A stretch of 64,000 bases of DNA, taken from Roseiarcus sp963823165 (GTDB lineage Bacteria > Pseudomonadota > Alphaproteobacteria > Rhizobiales > Beijerinckiaceae). Below are positions 56,254 through 64,000 of the stretch, in pieces. The stretch is taken from assembly GCA_963823165.1 (NCBI GenBank), contig CAWGKV010000011.1, positions 79,141 through 143,140 on the forward strand, read 5' to 3'. Position numbers and translations under genes: made by a program. Each line of letters starts with the position of its first letter. The first letter of the stretch is position 1. The notes beneath the pieces are model-generated. The model did not search any database. It saw nothing but the letters and a program-made list of their open reading frames with translations, and was not told the origin of the DNA.

Positions 56254-57833
56254 GTCAACGCGTTGGCGAGCAGGAATCCGGAGCCTCCGCCGAGTCCCGG
56301 GCCGGGGTGCGTCGAGGCGCCGATGTGATAGACGCCGGGAACCGCCGTCCTGTGGTTGGACGAGCCGGCGAAGGGGCGCCAAATGAAGAACTGATCGAGG
56401 CCGCAATAGCCGCCATAGGGGTCGCCGCCAACAAGATTGACGTTCATCGCCTCGAGATCAGCCGGCGAATAGGCTTTGCGGGCAATCACCTCCTCATGGA
56501 AATCCTCGACATGGCGGGCGACCAGCGCCTCCACACGATCGGCGAACGCCTCGCGCACGGCCTCCGTCCACCGGCCATCGGCGGGCGTCGCGATCTCGCT
56601 CTTTGCATCGCCCTTGATTAGACGGGGCGCTTCGGGCAGTTGCAGCCAGAGGATCGCCTTGCCCTCGGGCGCTCGCGACGGATCGAGCGCGGTCGGCTGC
56701 CCGACGCAAATCGTCGGCTCGGCGGGGAGCAGGCCGCGCTCGCACTCGTTGGCGGCACGCGACACCCCGTCGAGCCCGGGCGTCACGTGCATGAGCGCGA
56801 CCCTGCCGAGGTCCCGGCCGGCTTTCCATCTTGGCGGCGCCTCCAGCGCATAGTGGATCTGCATGTCGCCCTTACCGTAGCGATAGTGCTTGAGCGCCTT
56901 CGTGGCTTCCGCGCCCGCGGGATGGTCGCGGAGGAGGCGGCCATAGAGTTGCGTCGGCGTCATGGAGCAGACGACGCCGCGGGCGGCCTCGATGCGCTCG
57001 CCGGCGACGAGCCGGACGGCCCGCGCGTTTCCGGCCGCATCCGTCTCGATGCGTTCAACGTCAGCGCCGCACCGCACATTTCCGCCCTTGTCCTCGATGA
57101 GGCGGAGGAAGGCCGCGACGAGGGCCTTCGCGCCGCCCACCGCGATCGGGCAACCGGCCTGTTCGACGGCGAAGGCGATCAGCTTGATCATCTGTGCGGA
57201 GTAGGCGCTTTCCGGGTTGAGGCCGCAGTGAAGGGCCCACGGCGCCCAAAGCGCATGAATCGCATCCGATTCGTAGGTCGATTCGAGATAATGCCGCGAA
57301 GGACGCAGAGCCTCGCCGAACCAGGCGGCCAACCCGCGGGGCCCGCGTTTCCAGGCCTCGCGCGCGATCGTCGTCGCCGTCCGCCACGACCACAGCTGGC
57401 CGCCGAGGAGAGCGAACAGAAAAGGCGCGTCCGCGGCCATGCGGTCCATTTCGTGGGCGAAGGTCGCGCCGTCGCCTTTCGTGCAGGCCTCGAAGGCCGC
57501 GACGTTGCGAGCGCGGTCGCGCGAGAACAGCACATGCGATCCGTCCGGCCGGATGACGCCGGTCGGCAGATCGGAGTGGGCGACTGCGAAGCCGCGCGCC
57601 TCCAGATCCTTGCCGATCGCCGCATAGGCCGGGGAAGTGAGAAACAGGACGAGCGTCGTCGCCATCACGTCGTGCACGAAGCCGGGAGCGGTGATCTCCT
57701 CGGTGCGCAGGCAGCCGCCGATGCGGTCGTTGCGTTCCAGCAAGAGGACCTTCCGCCCCTTCTTGCCGAGCATCGCCGCTGCGACCATCCCATTGATGCC
57801 GCCGCCGACGACGACATAGTCGACGCCCGCCAT
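56250..57833 (-). CDS. Phytoene-dehydrogenase-like FAD-dependent oxidoreductase
   Basis: 527 residues. The N-terminal dinucleotide-binding motif is VVVGGGINGMVAAAMLGKKGRKVLLLERNDRIGG. The C-terminal FAD-binding part has VYHIGASTHPGPGLGGGSGFLLA. The overall build is that of the CrtI/COG1233 group within the amine-oxidase superfamily. No carotenoid genes are near, so the substrate is probably not phytoene; relatives act on many compounds. It is paralogous to the gene at 59156-60738 (shared LLPAEP...VGQPTA.DPSRAP block). It sits in an operon with the cyclase-family gene upstream and the MarR gene downstream. Confidence 0.85.
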   Translation of the reverse strand: MAGVDYVVVGGGINGMVAAAMLGKKGRKVLLLERNDRIGGCLRTEEITAPGFVHDVMATTLVLFLTSPAYAAIGKDLEARGFAVAHSDLPTGVIRPDGSHVLFSRDRARNVAAFEACTKGDGATFAHEMDRMAADAPFLFALLGGQLWSWRTATTIAREAWKRGPRGLAAWFGEALRPSRHYLESTYESDAIHALWAPWALHCGLNPESAYSAQMIKLIAFAVEQAGCPIAVGGAKALVAAFLRLIEDKGGNVRCGADVERIETDAAGNARAVRLVAGERIEAARGVVCSMTPTQLYGRLLRDHPAGAEATKALKHYRYGKGDMQIHYALEAPPRWKAGRDLGRVALMHVTPGLDGVSRAANECERGLLPAEPTICVGQPTALDPSRAPEGKAILWLQLPEAPRLIKGDAKSEIATPADGRWTEAVREAFADRVEALVARHVEDFHEEVIARKAYSPADLEAMNVNLVGGDPYGGYCGLDQFFIWRPFAGSSNHRTAVPGVYHIGASTHPGPGLGGGSGFLLANALT

Positions 57834-57840
57834 CGACTGC

Positions 57841-58629
57841 TCAGGCTGGGACGAGCGCGAGCGCTCGCACCGGCGAGCCGGTGCCGTCGATGAACTTGAG
57901 CGGCGCCGCGATCAGCACGGCGCCTTTCGGCGGCAGTTCGTCGAGATGACAGAGGCTTGCCAGCCCGTATCGGTTGGCCTTGTGCATCAGCGTATGCGCG
58001 GGGAACGGTGGGTCCATGCCGCCCGCCGAGCCGGCGTCGGTGCCGACCGTTTCGGAGCCCCAGCCGATCACGCCCTTGTCGATCAGATAGGTGATCGCTT
58101 CGGCGGTCGGGCCCGGCGAATGCGGACCTTTTTCGTCGGCGTTGAGGAAGGTCGCCGTGCTGCCGCCGCGCTTGTACCAGTCGGTGCGAAGCACGACCCA
58201 TGTGCCCGCCTCGATCTCTCCATGCTGCTTTTCCCAAGCCTTGATGCTGTCCACGGTGAGGAGATAGTCCGGGTTTTCCGCCGCCTCCTTGGCGCGGTCG
58301 ATCACGTTGACGGGCGCGACGAAGTTCTTGACGGGAATCTTGTCGGTGCTTCCGTCGGGATAGTCCTTGCCGCTGATCCAATGGCGGGGAGCGTCGAAGT
58401 GCGTGCCGGTATGCTCACCGAGTTCGAGCCAGTTCCATGCCCAGAAGGGGCCGTTTTCGTCGTATTTGGAGATCGCGTGCACCTTCACCGGCGGCGTGTT
58501 CTTCCCGATGTTCGGCGGCAGGTAGATGACCGGAGTTTCGGGACCGAGCGGCGCGGAAAGGTCCACGACCCGCACGGACCCCGAAATGAGCGCCGATGCG
58601 AGGTCGGCGAGCGTCTTGCTTGAATTCAT
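57841..58629 (-). CDS. Cyclase-family (kynurenine formamidase-like) metal-dependent hydrolase
   Basis: 262 residues from the ATG at 58629 with GGAGGA upstream. The metal-binding motif HTGTHFDAPRH (H-x-G-T-H-x-D) and GWGSETVGTD are characteristic of the cyclase superfamily (PF04199), which includes bacterial kynurenine formamidase, isatin hydrolase and similar enzymes. First gene of the minus-strand operon. Given the nearby arylpyruvate oxidoreductase, hydrolysis of an amide or lactam of an aromatic compound is plausible but unproven. Confidence 0.87.
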   Translation of the reverse strand: MNSSKTLADLASALISGSVRVVDLSAPLGPETPVIYLPPNIGKNTPPVKVHAISKYDENGPFWAWNWLELGEHTGTHFDAPRHWISGKDYPDGSTDKIPVKNFVAPVNVIDRAKEAAENPDYLLTVDSIKAWEKQHGEIEAGTWVVLRTDWYKRGGSTATFLNADEKGPHSPGPTAEAITYLIDKGVIGWGSETVGTDAGSAGGMDPPFPAHTLMHKANRYGLASLCHLDELPPKGAVLIAAPLKFIDGTGSPVRALALVPA

Positions 58630-59155
58630 GTCCGTCCTCCGAAGTGTGGCGCTTCCCCTGTCGGCCGACAACCCGCCCGCGGCGCGACGCGGCGAGACTA
58701 ACGGCGAAATATGAGTTTGCAAGAGTTGGGCGGCGGCCCGTCTCCCGCCGGCCGGCCGCAAGCCCTGCGGGCGAACGGTCAGTTCGGCATCCTGAGCCGC
58801 TATCCGACAGCGCCGTCCGGCAGCGTGCGCCGTCTGGCGCCAGGCGAGTTCTTTCAATGCTTTGGGTGTGAAAATCTGTCGCATCTTCGAGGCCCTGGAG
58901 GGGCCGCAGATAAAACATATGCAATCTGTATAATTGTCCTTGATTTCCTGCGCAAAACGGCAAATTTCGCCGCACCGGCGCCGACGTAAGGCGAGCCGGC
59001 TCCATCTGCTGCTTGAAGAGCCGTGCTGTCTGTGATGCAGCGGACTCATTCACTTTGATCAGGACAACCAGTAGTCTCGAAGCGGCCGCCATAGCAGCCG
59101 CACGGCGCGCGTTTTGGCCATCGGCCGGCGCACAAAGCTTGGAAATGCATGCAAT
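58630..59155. other. Divergent intergenic region between the cyclase and flavoprotein genes
   Basis: About 525 bases. The middle is AT-rich (58865-58985) and carries AATCTGT at about 58873 and at about 58923 plus TATAAT at 58929-58934. Promoters for both divergent transcripts probably lie here; a good -35 partner for the TATAAT is not evident. Short open frames look spurious. Confidence 0.5.
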
Positions 59156-60738
59156 ATGGGCGACCGACAAAGGGCTTATGACGCGGTCGTGATCGGCGCC
59201 GGGCACAATGGCTTGGCGGCGGCCGTCCGCCTCTCGCAGAGAGGCTGGCAAGTCGCGGTCGTCGAGGCGAAAGGCGAGCCGGGAGGCGCGGTGAAGACGA
59301 GGGAGCTGACGCTTCCAGGCTTCCGCCACGACGTCTGCGCCATGAACCTCTCCATGTTCGCAGGCTCGCCCTTCTTTCAGGCGCACAAGGATCAGCTTCT
59401 GGCGCACGGGCTCGCTTTCGCGCCGGCGGAGGATTGTTTCGCCAGCGTATTCCGCGACGGGACGTATCTCGGGGTAAGCCGCACGCTGGAGAAGACGCTC
59501 GCAGGGATCTCCGCCCTGTCGGCGGCCGACGCCGAGGCCTGGAAGGCGCTGCTGCAGCGGTTCGGCGGCGACGCCCCGCATCTGTTCGCCCTGCTCGGAT
59601 CGCCGATGCCGTCCTGGGGGGCCGCCAAGGTCGTCTGGAAAGCCTGGCGAGAGAAACGAGCTGCGTGGCTTTTCGACACGCTGAAGCTCCTCGTCGCGAC
59701 GCCGCGGGACTTTCTCGACGCCCGCTTCGAAAACCCGAAGGTCAAGGCGATGATGGCGGCCTGGGGCCTGCATCTCGACTTTGCGCCAGACGTCGCGGGC
59801 GGCGCCCTGTTCCCCTATCTGGAATGCATGGTCAACCAGAGTTTCGGCATGGTGATCGGCCTGGGCGGCGCCGACACGATCGTGAAGGCCATGGTGGGCG
59901 CGCTCAAGTCCAAAGGCGGCGAGCTCATGCTCGGCGAGCGGGTCGCCCGGGTCGAGGTGGCCGGCGGGGCGGCGACGGGCGTGACCTTGGAGAGTGGAAA
60001 GCGGCTCGACGCGAAGACGGTCATCGCCAACGTCCACCCAAAAATCGTTTTCGGCGATCTCGTCCCTCGCGACGCCTCGCGCGCCAAATTCGAGCGGGAT
60101 GTGGCGAGGTTCCGCGCCGGACCCGGCACGATGATGGTGCACCTCGCGCTCGACAGACCTTCCGGACTGGCGCGCCGGGGCGGCGCTGCAAAACTTCGCT
60201 TATGTCCATGTCGCGCCGGACCTCGAAATGATGTCGCGGGTCTATGCCGAGGCTTCAGCCGGCCTGCTTCCGGCCGAGCCGGCGCTGGTCGTCGGGCAGC
60301 CCACGGCGATCGATCCCTCGCGCGCGCCTCCCGGGAAACACGTGCTCTGGGTGCAGGTGCGCGTCCTGCCGGCGGACATACGCGGCGACGCGTCGGGCCG
60401 CATCGCGGCCAGGAACTGGGACGAGGCAAAAGAAGCTTACGCCGATCGCGTGCTCGATCTTCTCGAATTCTATGCGCCCGGCCTGAGGGGCCGAGTGCTC
60501 GGCCGGTCGGTTTTCTCGCCGCTCGACCTCGAGCGCGAAAACCCGAACCTTATCGGCGGCGACAACCTCTCGGGCAGTCATCATCTCGATCAGAACTTCT
60601 TCATGCGCCCGGTGGCGGGCTGGTCCCGCTACCGCACGCCGGTGCGCAACCTCTATCTCTGCGGCGCCTCGACCTGGCCTGGGCGCAGGCACGGGGGCAG
60701 GCTCCGGCTTCATGCTCGCCAAGATGCTTGCGGGCTGA
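59156..60738 (+). pseudogene. Second phytoene-dehydrogenase-like oxidoreductase, two frameshifts
   Basis: Starts MGDRQRAYDAVVIGAGHNGLAAAVRLSQRGWQVAVVEAKGEPGG, a FAD-binding Rossmann motif. Near 60170 one extra base shifts reading to LQNFAYVHVAPDLEMMSRVYAEASAGLLPAEP; near 60690 one extra G shifts it again to GTGAGSGFMLAKMLAG and the stop at 60738. With both bases removed the product is 526 residues, almost the same as its 527-residue neighbour paralogue. The catalytic type is as for that gene. Both shifts are +1, and the corrected length argues for sequence errors in a working gene. Confidence 0.83.
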
Positions 60739-61018
60739 GGCAGTGTTTCAGGTTGAATTTCGCGTTTGGGCGGAGATCGCTTCTACAGTCGCCGCCCTTG
60801 GAACGCCCGCAATCGACGTATAGCGGACGTAGCACACCCCGTCCTTGAACGCCTCAATTGGGCGGAGAGTGCGGATTGGTCGAACGGCAGTGAACGGGCG
60901 GACAGGAGGCGTTCCAACGCGACGGCGAAAGCCCGGACTCCGCCCGGAGCGGGCGTTGATAAAGGCGCCGGAAGCTGTATGATCGGCGCGGGTACAATCC
61001 CGAGAAGGCGGCGCGCTC

Positions 61019-62122
61019 ATGCGTGGCGTACGAAATCTGATCATTGCCCTGGTTTTTTCTCTGGTCATGCCGGTAACGGCATTCGGCAACGGCGTAAGTT
61101 GTTTAGACCAGGCCACATTAAGGTCAACGGCGGCAGGCAGACCCGCGATTATAACTTTTGTTAATAATTCGACCCATGCGGCCAATATATACTGGATAGA
61201 CTACGGGGGAAAGCGTGCGCAGCAATTCTACGTGACGCCTAGCTCAGTGATATCACGAAATACTTTAGTCACTCATCCATGGGTTATTACTGATGATTAT
61301 GATAATTGTATTGGAGTCGCGTTTGCAAATCCGTCCGCGCCCAACGTTGAAATAACTGATTCTGGTATCGTTTTTTCGAGTACGTCCGGACCTGTCCTCG
61401 CCGACAACCCTGCCTATGCGAAGCACGGGGACGATGAAGCCGGCGAGTCCACTGCATTCTGTGCTGCGGCGAAAAAGCCGGTCGACGCCGACCCGCGGCT
61501 GGCGGCGGAAGTCGCGGCGGTATTCGGCAAGGCGACGTTCAAAGCGACGGGCGAAGACTGCCTCTATCCGCTTCAAGTTCTGCGTTACGCCAGCGCCGAC
61601 GTCCTCGTTTTCCAGGCCGGCGAGCCCGGCGGACGCTGCCATGGGTGCGGGGCGCCGCTGTCGGCCTATGTGGTCCGGCGGGTCAATGGCGGCTTCAAGA
61701 CTGTCCGCCGTTATCGCCAATTCGCCACGCTCGGGACATTTGGCGCTGTTGGAGACATTTCCGCCATCGAGATCGGTGGCGACGACGGCATGGCGATCGA
61801 GAGCGGCGGGATGTTTCAGGGCTACGCTTTTACGGCTGTCGACTTCTACGCTTTCCATGCAGGCCAACTCGTCAGCCTCAATACTACTCCGATCTTTATC
61901 GCCGCCGATAATTCGGGCGCGATGGCCGACCCGAGCAAGGCGATCGAGGTCACGGCGACGTGGTTCTTCAATTCCGCCGACAAGACGGCCCTCGTCGTCG
62001 ACTACAAGGTCCGGGCTCACGACGCCGCGCGCGTTGAGCGCGCAGTATGGCGGCTGCAGGGAAGGTCGCTTGTCCTTTCCCGCGGCCGCGTTCCGCCGGA
62101 AGTTTCGGCGGCTGCACCATGA
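61019..62122 (+). CDS. Secreted protein with VHL beta-domain-like N-terminal region
   Basis: 367 residues with a signal peptide (NLIIALVFSLVMPVTAFG). Residues about 40-105 read ITFVNNSTHAANIYWIDYGGKR, a PSS stretch and NTLVTHPWVITDDYDNCIGVAF. This closely follows the beta-domain pattern of the von Hippel-Lindau protein family (PF01847), including the FxN, YWxDxxGxR and THPWxxxD elements. The rest (CLYPLQVLRYASADVLVFQ and CHGCGAPLSAYVVRR onward) is a second domain I do not recognise. Eight or more cysteines suggest disulfides in the periplasm. Bacterial VHL-like domains are known but have no assigned function. Confidence 0.65.
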   Translation: MRGVRNLIIALVFSLVMPVTAFGNGVSCLDQATLRSTAAGRPAIITFVNNSTHAANIYWIDYGGKRAQQFYVTPSSVISRNTLVTHPWVITDDYDNCIGVAFANPSAPNVEITDSGIVFSSTSGPVLADNPAYAKHGDDEAGESTAFCAAAKKPVDADPRLAAEVAAVFGKATFKATGEDCLYPLQVLRYASADVLVFQAGEPGGRCHGCGAPLSAYVVRRVNGGFKTVRRYRQFATLGTFGAVGDISAIEIGGDDGMAIESGGMFQGYAFTAVDFYAFHAGQLVSLNTTPIFIAADNSGAMADPSKAIEVTATWFFNSADKTALVVDYKVRAHDAARVERAVWRLQGRSLVLSRGRVPPEVSAAAP

Positions 62123-62263
62123 CGAAGCCGGGACCGTCACTTATCGAGGCCAACTCGGGGGAGCGGCGGGGGAAAATTCAGCCTCAAAATAGGCCCGGTG
62201 CATGACGGCACCAGCAACAGCAGCGCGCCAGGGGCATTCTCAAGGAAACAGGCTATAAATCTT

Positions 62264-62791
62264 ATGAGCCATACAGTCAACAAAACAACCGGCATTATCA
62301 CGCTTGCCGTGTTGCTTGAAACATTTCTGTGCAGCAACTTTTTAATGGCTGGCGAACCTTCTGCGACAACTGCATATAATGCAAAAAGCGGCATTTATTG
62401 CGTTGACCGTGGGCGTAGCAAGTTTTATGAAAAAACCAATCCTGATGGCAGCCTCATGATTGAATTGGACGCCGCGGGGCCACCGCCGAATTTTGGCATG
62501 TTTTCGGTTTCTGGCCCGGCCAAAAAAATTTCAGCCCGTCGCTGGCGTTATAAAGATGTTGGATGTCAGATCGACATAACGCTTGATACAAAGAGCTGGC
62601 GTCTTCTTTTACTCGATATAGATGCTCAATGTCTTGACAATAAAGGCGCTCACGCGCCGGATAAACCGCCTCTTTTCCCGCTCAGTTCTTACGTCCGTCC
62701 TGTCACTTCACAACTGGATGCTGATGGAGGGTTGGCCGCCGATGGCGGGAAAGCGCCTAGCGACGATTGCGTCGCCCCTCCGGGAGGCTAA
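62264..62791 (+). CDS. Hypothetical secreted protein
   Basis: 175 residues from the ATG at 62264, with a hydrophobic signal (TTGIITLAVLLETFLCSNFLMAG). The mature sequence starts GIYCVDRGRSKFYEKTNPDGSLMIELD and contains RWRYKDVGCQIDITLDTKSWRLLLLDIDAQC, a cysteine-containing beta-rich pattern. The base composition is clearly less GC-rich than the rest of the window. I recognise no family. It lies between the VHL-like gene and another small secreted protein gene. Confidence 0.5.
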   Translation: MSHTVNKTTGIITLAVLLETFLCSNFLMAGEPSATTAYNAKSGIYCVDRGRSKFYEKTNPDGSLMIELDAAGPPPNFGMFSVSGPAKKISARRWRYKDVGCQIDITLDTKSWRLLLLDIDAQCLDNKGAHAPDKPPLFPLSSYVRPVTSQLDADGGLAADGGKAPSDDCVAPPGG

Positions 62792-63103
62792 TTCACCGTT
62801 TAAAATGGTTCTATTTTGTCCGGGCGATAATGATCATTGTGGAAATAGGCGTTTAGATTATAGTAAAGCCTTCCCTTTTGCTATACTGAAAACGGCAGCG
62901 CTAACCGTTGTTTTTTGGACCTCGTCTGTTAGCGAAAAATCGTCTCGCATCGCTTACTTTTGATGCCAAGTCGGAGGCCATTGAGATCACCGTTCGCGGG
63001 AATGAGGTATCTCTATACAAACCCGGTCATTGTTGGCAGGGTTTTAGTGCAGAATTCCCGCTGCGCTGACCGCCAAACGGCATCATGTTCGGGAGGCCGA
63101 CAA
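62792..63103. other. Decayed coding sequence, no intact gene
   Basis: A plus-strand frame ending at a TGA near 63069 reads FDAKSEAIEITVRGNEVSLYKPGHCWQGF, which looks protein-like but has a stop close upstream and no start. It may be the tail of a third secreted protein. The stretch is AT-richer than the window average. Confidence 0.4.
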
Positions 63104-63486
63104 ATGAGCAGGTATCATTTTAAAATCTGGTCTTGTTTGATTGCCGCCGCGGCGGTGGCAAATTACGGCGTCAGCCATGCTGCGAGCCGGTTGCCTCTTC
63201 GGAACGGTGAATACGCAACTTCGTGTGCGGGGGGCGTTCCTGACACTCTGACCAGCATCGGCTATTACGACGGCAGTTTGAACCCGGAAGCCGAAGGGCA
63301 GAGCGGCTATTGTCCTGCGAGAAAGTCGCAATCAAAGGACAAGTATATTCCAGCAGCTCAAAGTGTGAATCGGGAACTCGGATGCAGCTTCCGACCGGGA
63401 CATACCGTTTCAGCTACACGATTTTAAACGACACAACGTTCGTCTCGAAAGGAAAGACCTACCACTGGTGCAGCCCGGGACGGTAG
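63104..63486 (+). pseudogene. Small secreted hypothetical protein, frameshifted
   Basis: Starts at the ATG at 63104 with GGGAGG upstream and a signal peptide (WSCLIAAAAVANYGVSHAA). The frame gives LPLRNGEYATSCAGGVPDTLTSIGYYDGSLN and then, after one missing base near 63380, continues as MQLPTGTYRFSYTILNDTTFVSKGKTYHWC to a stop at 63486. Corrected length 127 residues. The product is a short periplasmic protein with paired cysteines; no family recognised. Confidence 0.5.
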
Positions 63487-64000
63487 ATTGAGCCAACGAG
63501 ATCACGGTGACGCATAATTCAACCCCCGATTGCAGGATCGCAGCAATCAATTGGCGATCACGTCAACTCTCACCGCCGGAGGCACCGGGTGCACTGATGA
63601 GGAAGGCCCCGATTCTCGGCCGTATTTTAAGCGGCGCTAACCGAAACCGTTCGCGCCCGCGCGTCATGATTTCGTTATCGCCAGAGAGGTCAGAAACTCC
63701 GATCTGTCGGGTGAGGCCTCATTCTCAATAGTGAACATTCGGCTATGGCTGCATCTGCTATGCTGCCCAAGATGAGCGGCTGCACAAAAGGGCGCAGGTC
63801 CCGGCGGCGGGGGCGCGACTTGCCGACCTGACCATTAAAGGCGGTGGTCACTTTGCGATTTCCGGGAACTGGTCTTTATAAAGGTCAAAGAGATCGTTCA
63901 CGCGGTCTCGCTCTCCAACGAATACTCGCACTCGATTAGGACCTCGCTAGACTTTCCACTGCCGCCCAACATCATTCCTGACTGGTGAAGGCATTCCGCA
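63487..64000. other. Region without a recognisable gene at the right edge
   Basis: About 510 bases. Short fragments such as LAITSTLTAGGTGCTDEEGPDSRPYF (ending near 63643) look like decayed coding sequence but lack a start. No RNA gene or mobile element end is seen. A gene might begin beyond the window. Confidence 0.45.

Noticed and set aside
63507..63731. 74-residue open frame near the right edge
   Set aside because: No signal peptide, no motif, and a protein-like fragment is seen in a different frame over the same bases.

Overview
The window is GC-rich, densely packed DNA from an alphaproteobacterium, most likely of the order Hyphomicrobiales. The grounds are a trxB plus lsrB/vtlR-type LysR pair, a CYP199-like P450, an alphaproteobacterial PEP-CTERM sorting signal, a form I CO dehydrogenase (cox) cluster and several families of palindromic intergenic repeats. 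I cannot fix the genus from sequence alone.

Layout. 1-2 kb: start of a class III adenylate cyclase and a TIM-barrel glycosidase-like protein. 2-5.4 kb: a frameshifted vanadium haloperoxidase, a LexA-type regulator and a complete IS4-family element. 5.6-10.7 kb (minus strand): a sugar-type ABC importer (binding protein, permease, ATPase) coupled to a second glycosidase-like protein, with a PEP-CTERM gene in between. 10.9-13.9 kb: CYP199-like P450 and a two-subunit aconitase X. 14-24 kb: housekeeping and stress genes (mepA, secE-nusG, msrP, trxB, lsrB-like, GST) and an MFS transporter. 24-27.2 kb: sulfatase with its own binding protein, and a TrmO-like methyltransferase.

28.4-37.7 kb is the metabolic centrepiece: coxC, then coxMSLDEF for aerobic CO oxidation. 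CoxL carries the form I active-site signature AYRCSFR. A higBA toxin-antitoxin module sits between coxC and coxM. 38-46.5 kb holds DUF3072 and DUF5996 genes, a CitE-like lyase, parDE and a branched-chain amino-acid type ABC importer. 46.5-60.7 kb is a catabolic-looking locus: a dipeptide/opine-type ABC importer divergent from iorAB, a MarR regulator, two paralogous phytoene-dehydrogenase-like flavoproteins and a cyclase-family hydrolase. 61-64 kb is visibly less GC-rich and encodes secreted proteins, one with an apparent VHL beta domain, plus decayed coding sequence.

At least eleven single-base frameshifts interrupt eight otherwise intact genes. Correcting them restores family-typical lengths, so many may be sequence errors rather than true pseudogenes; these entries are typed as pseudogenes but should be read with that caution.
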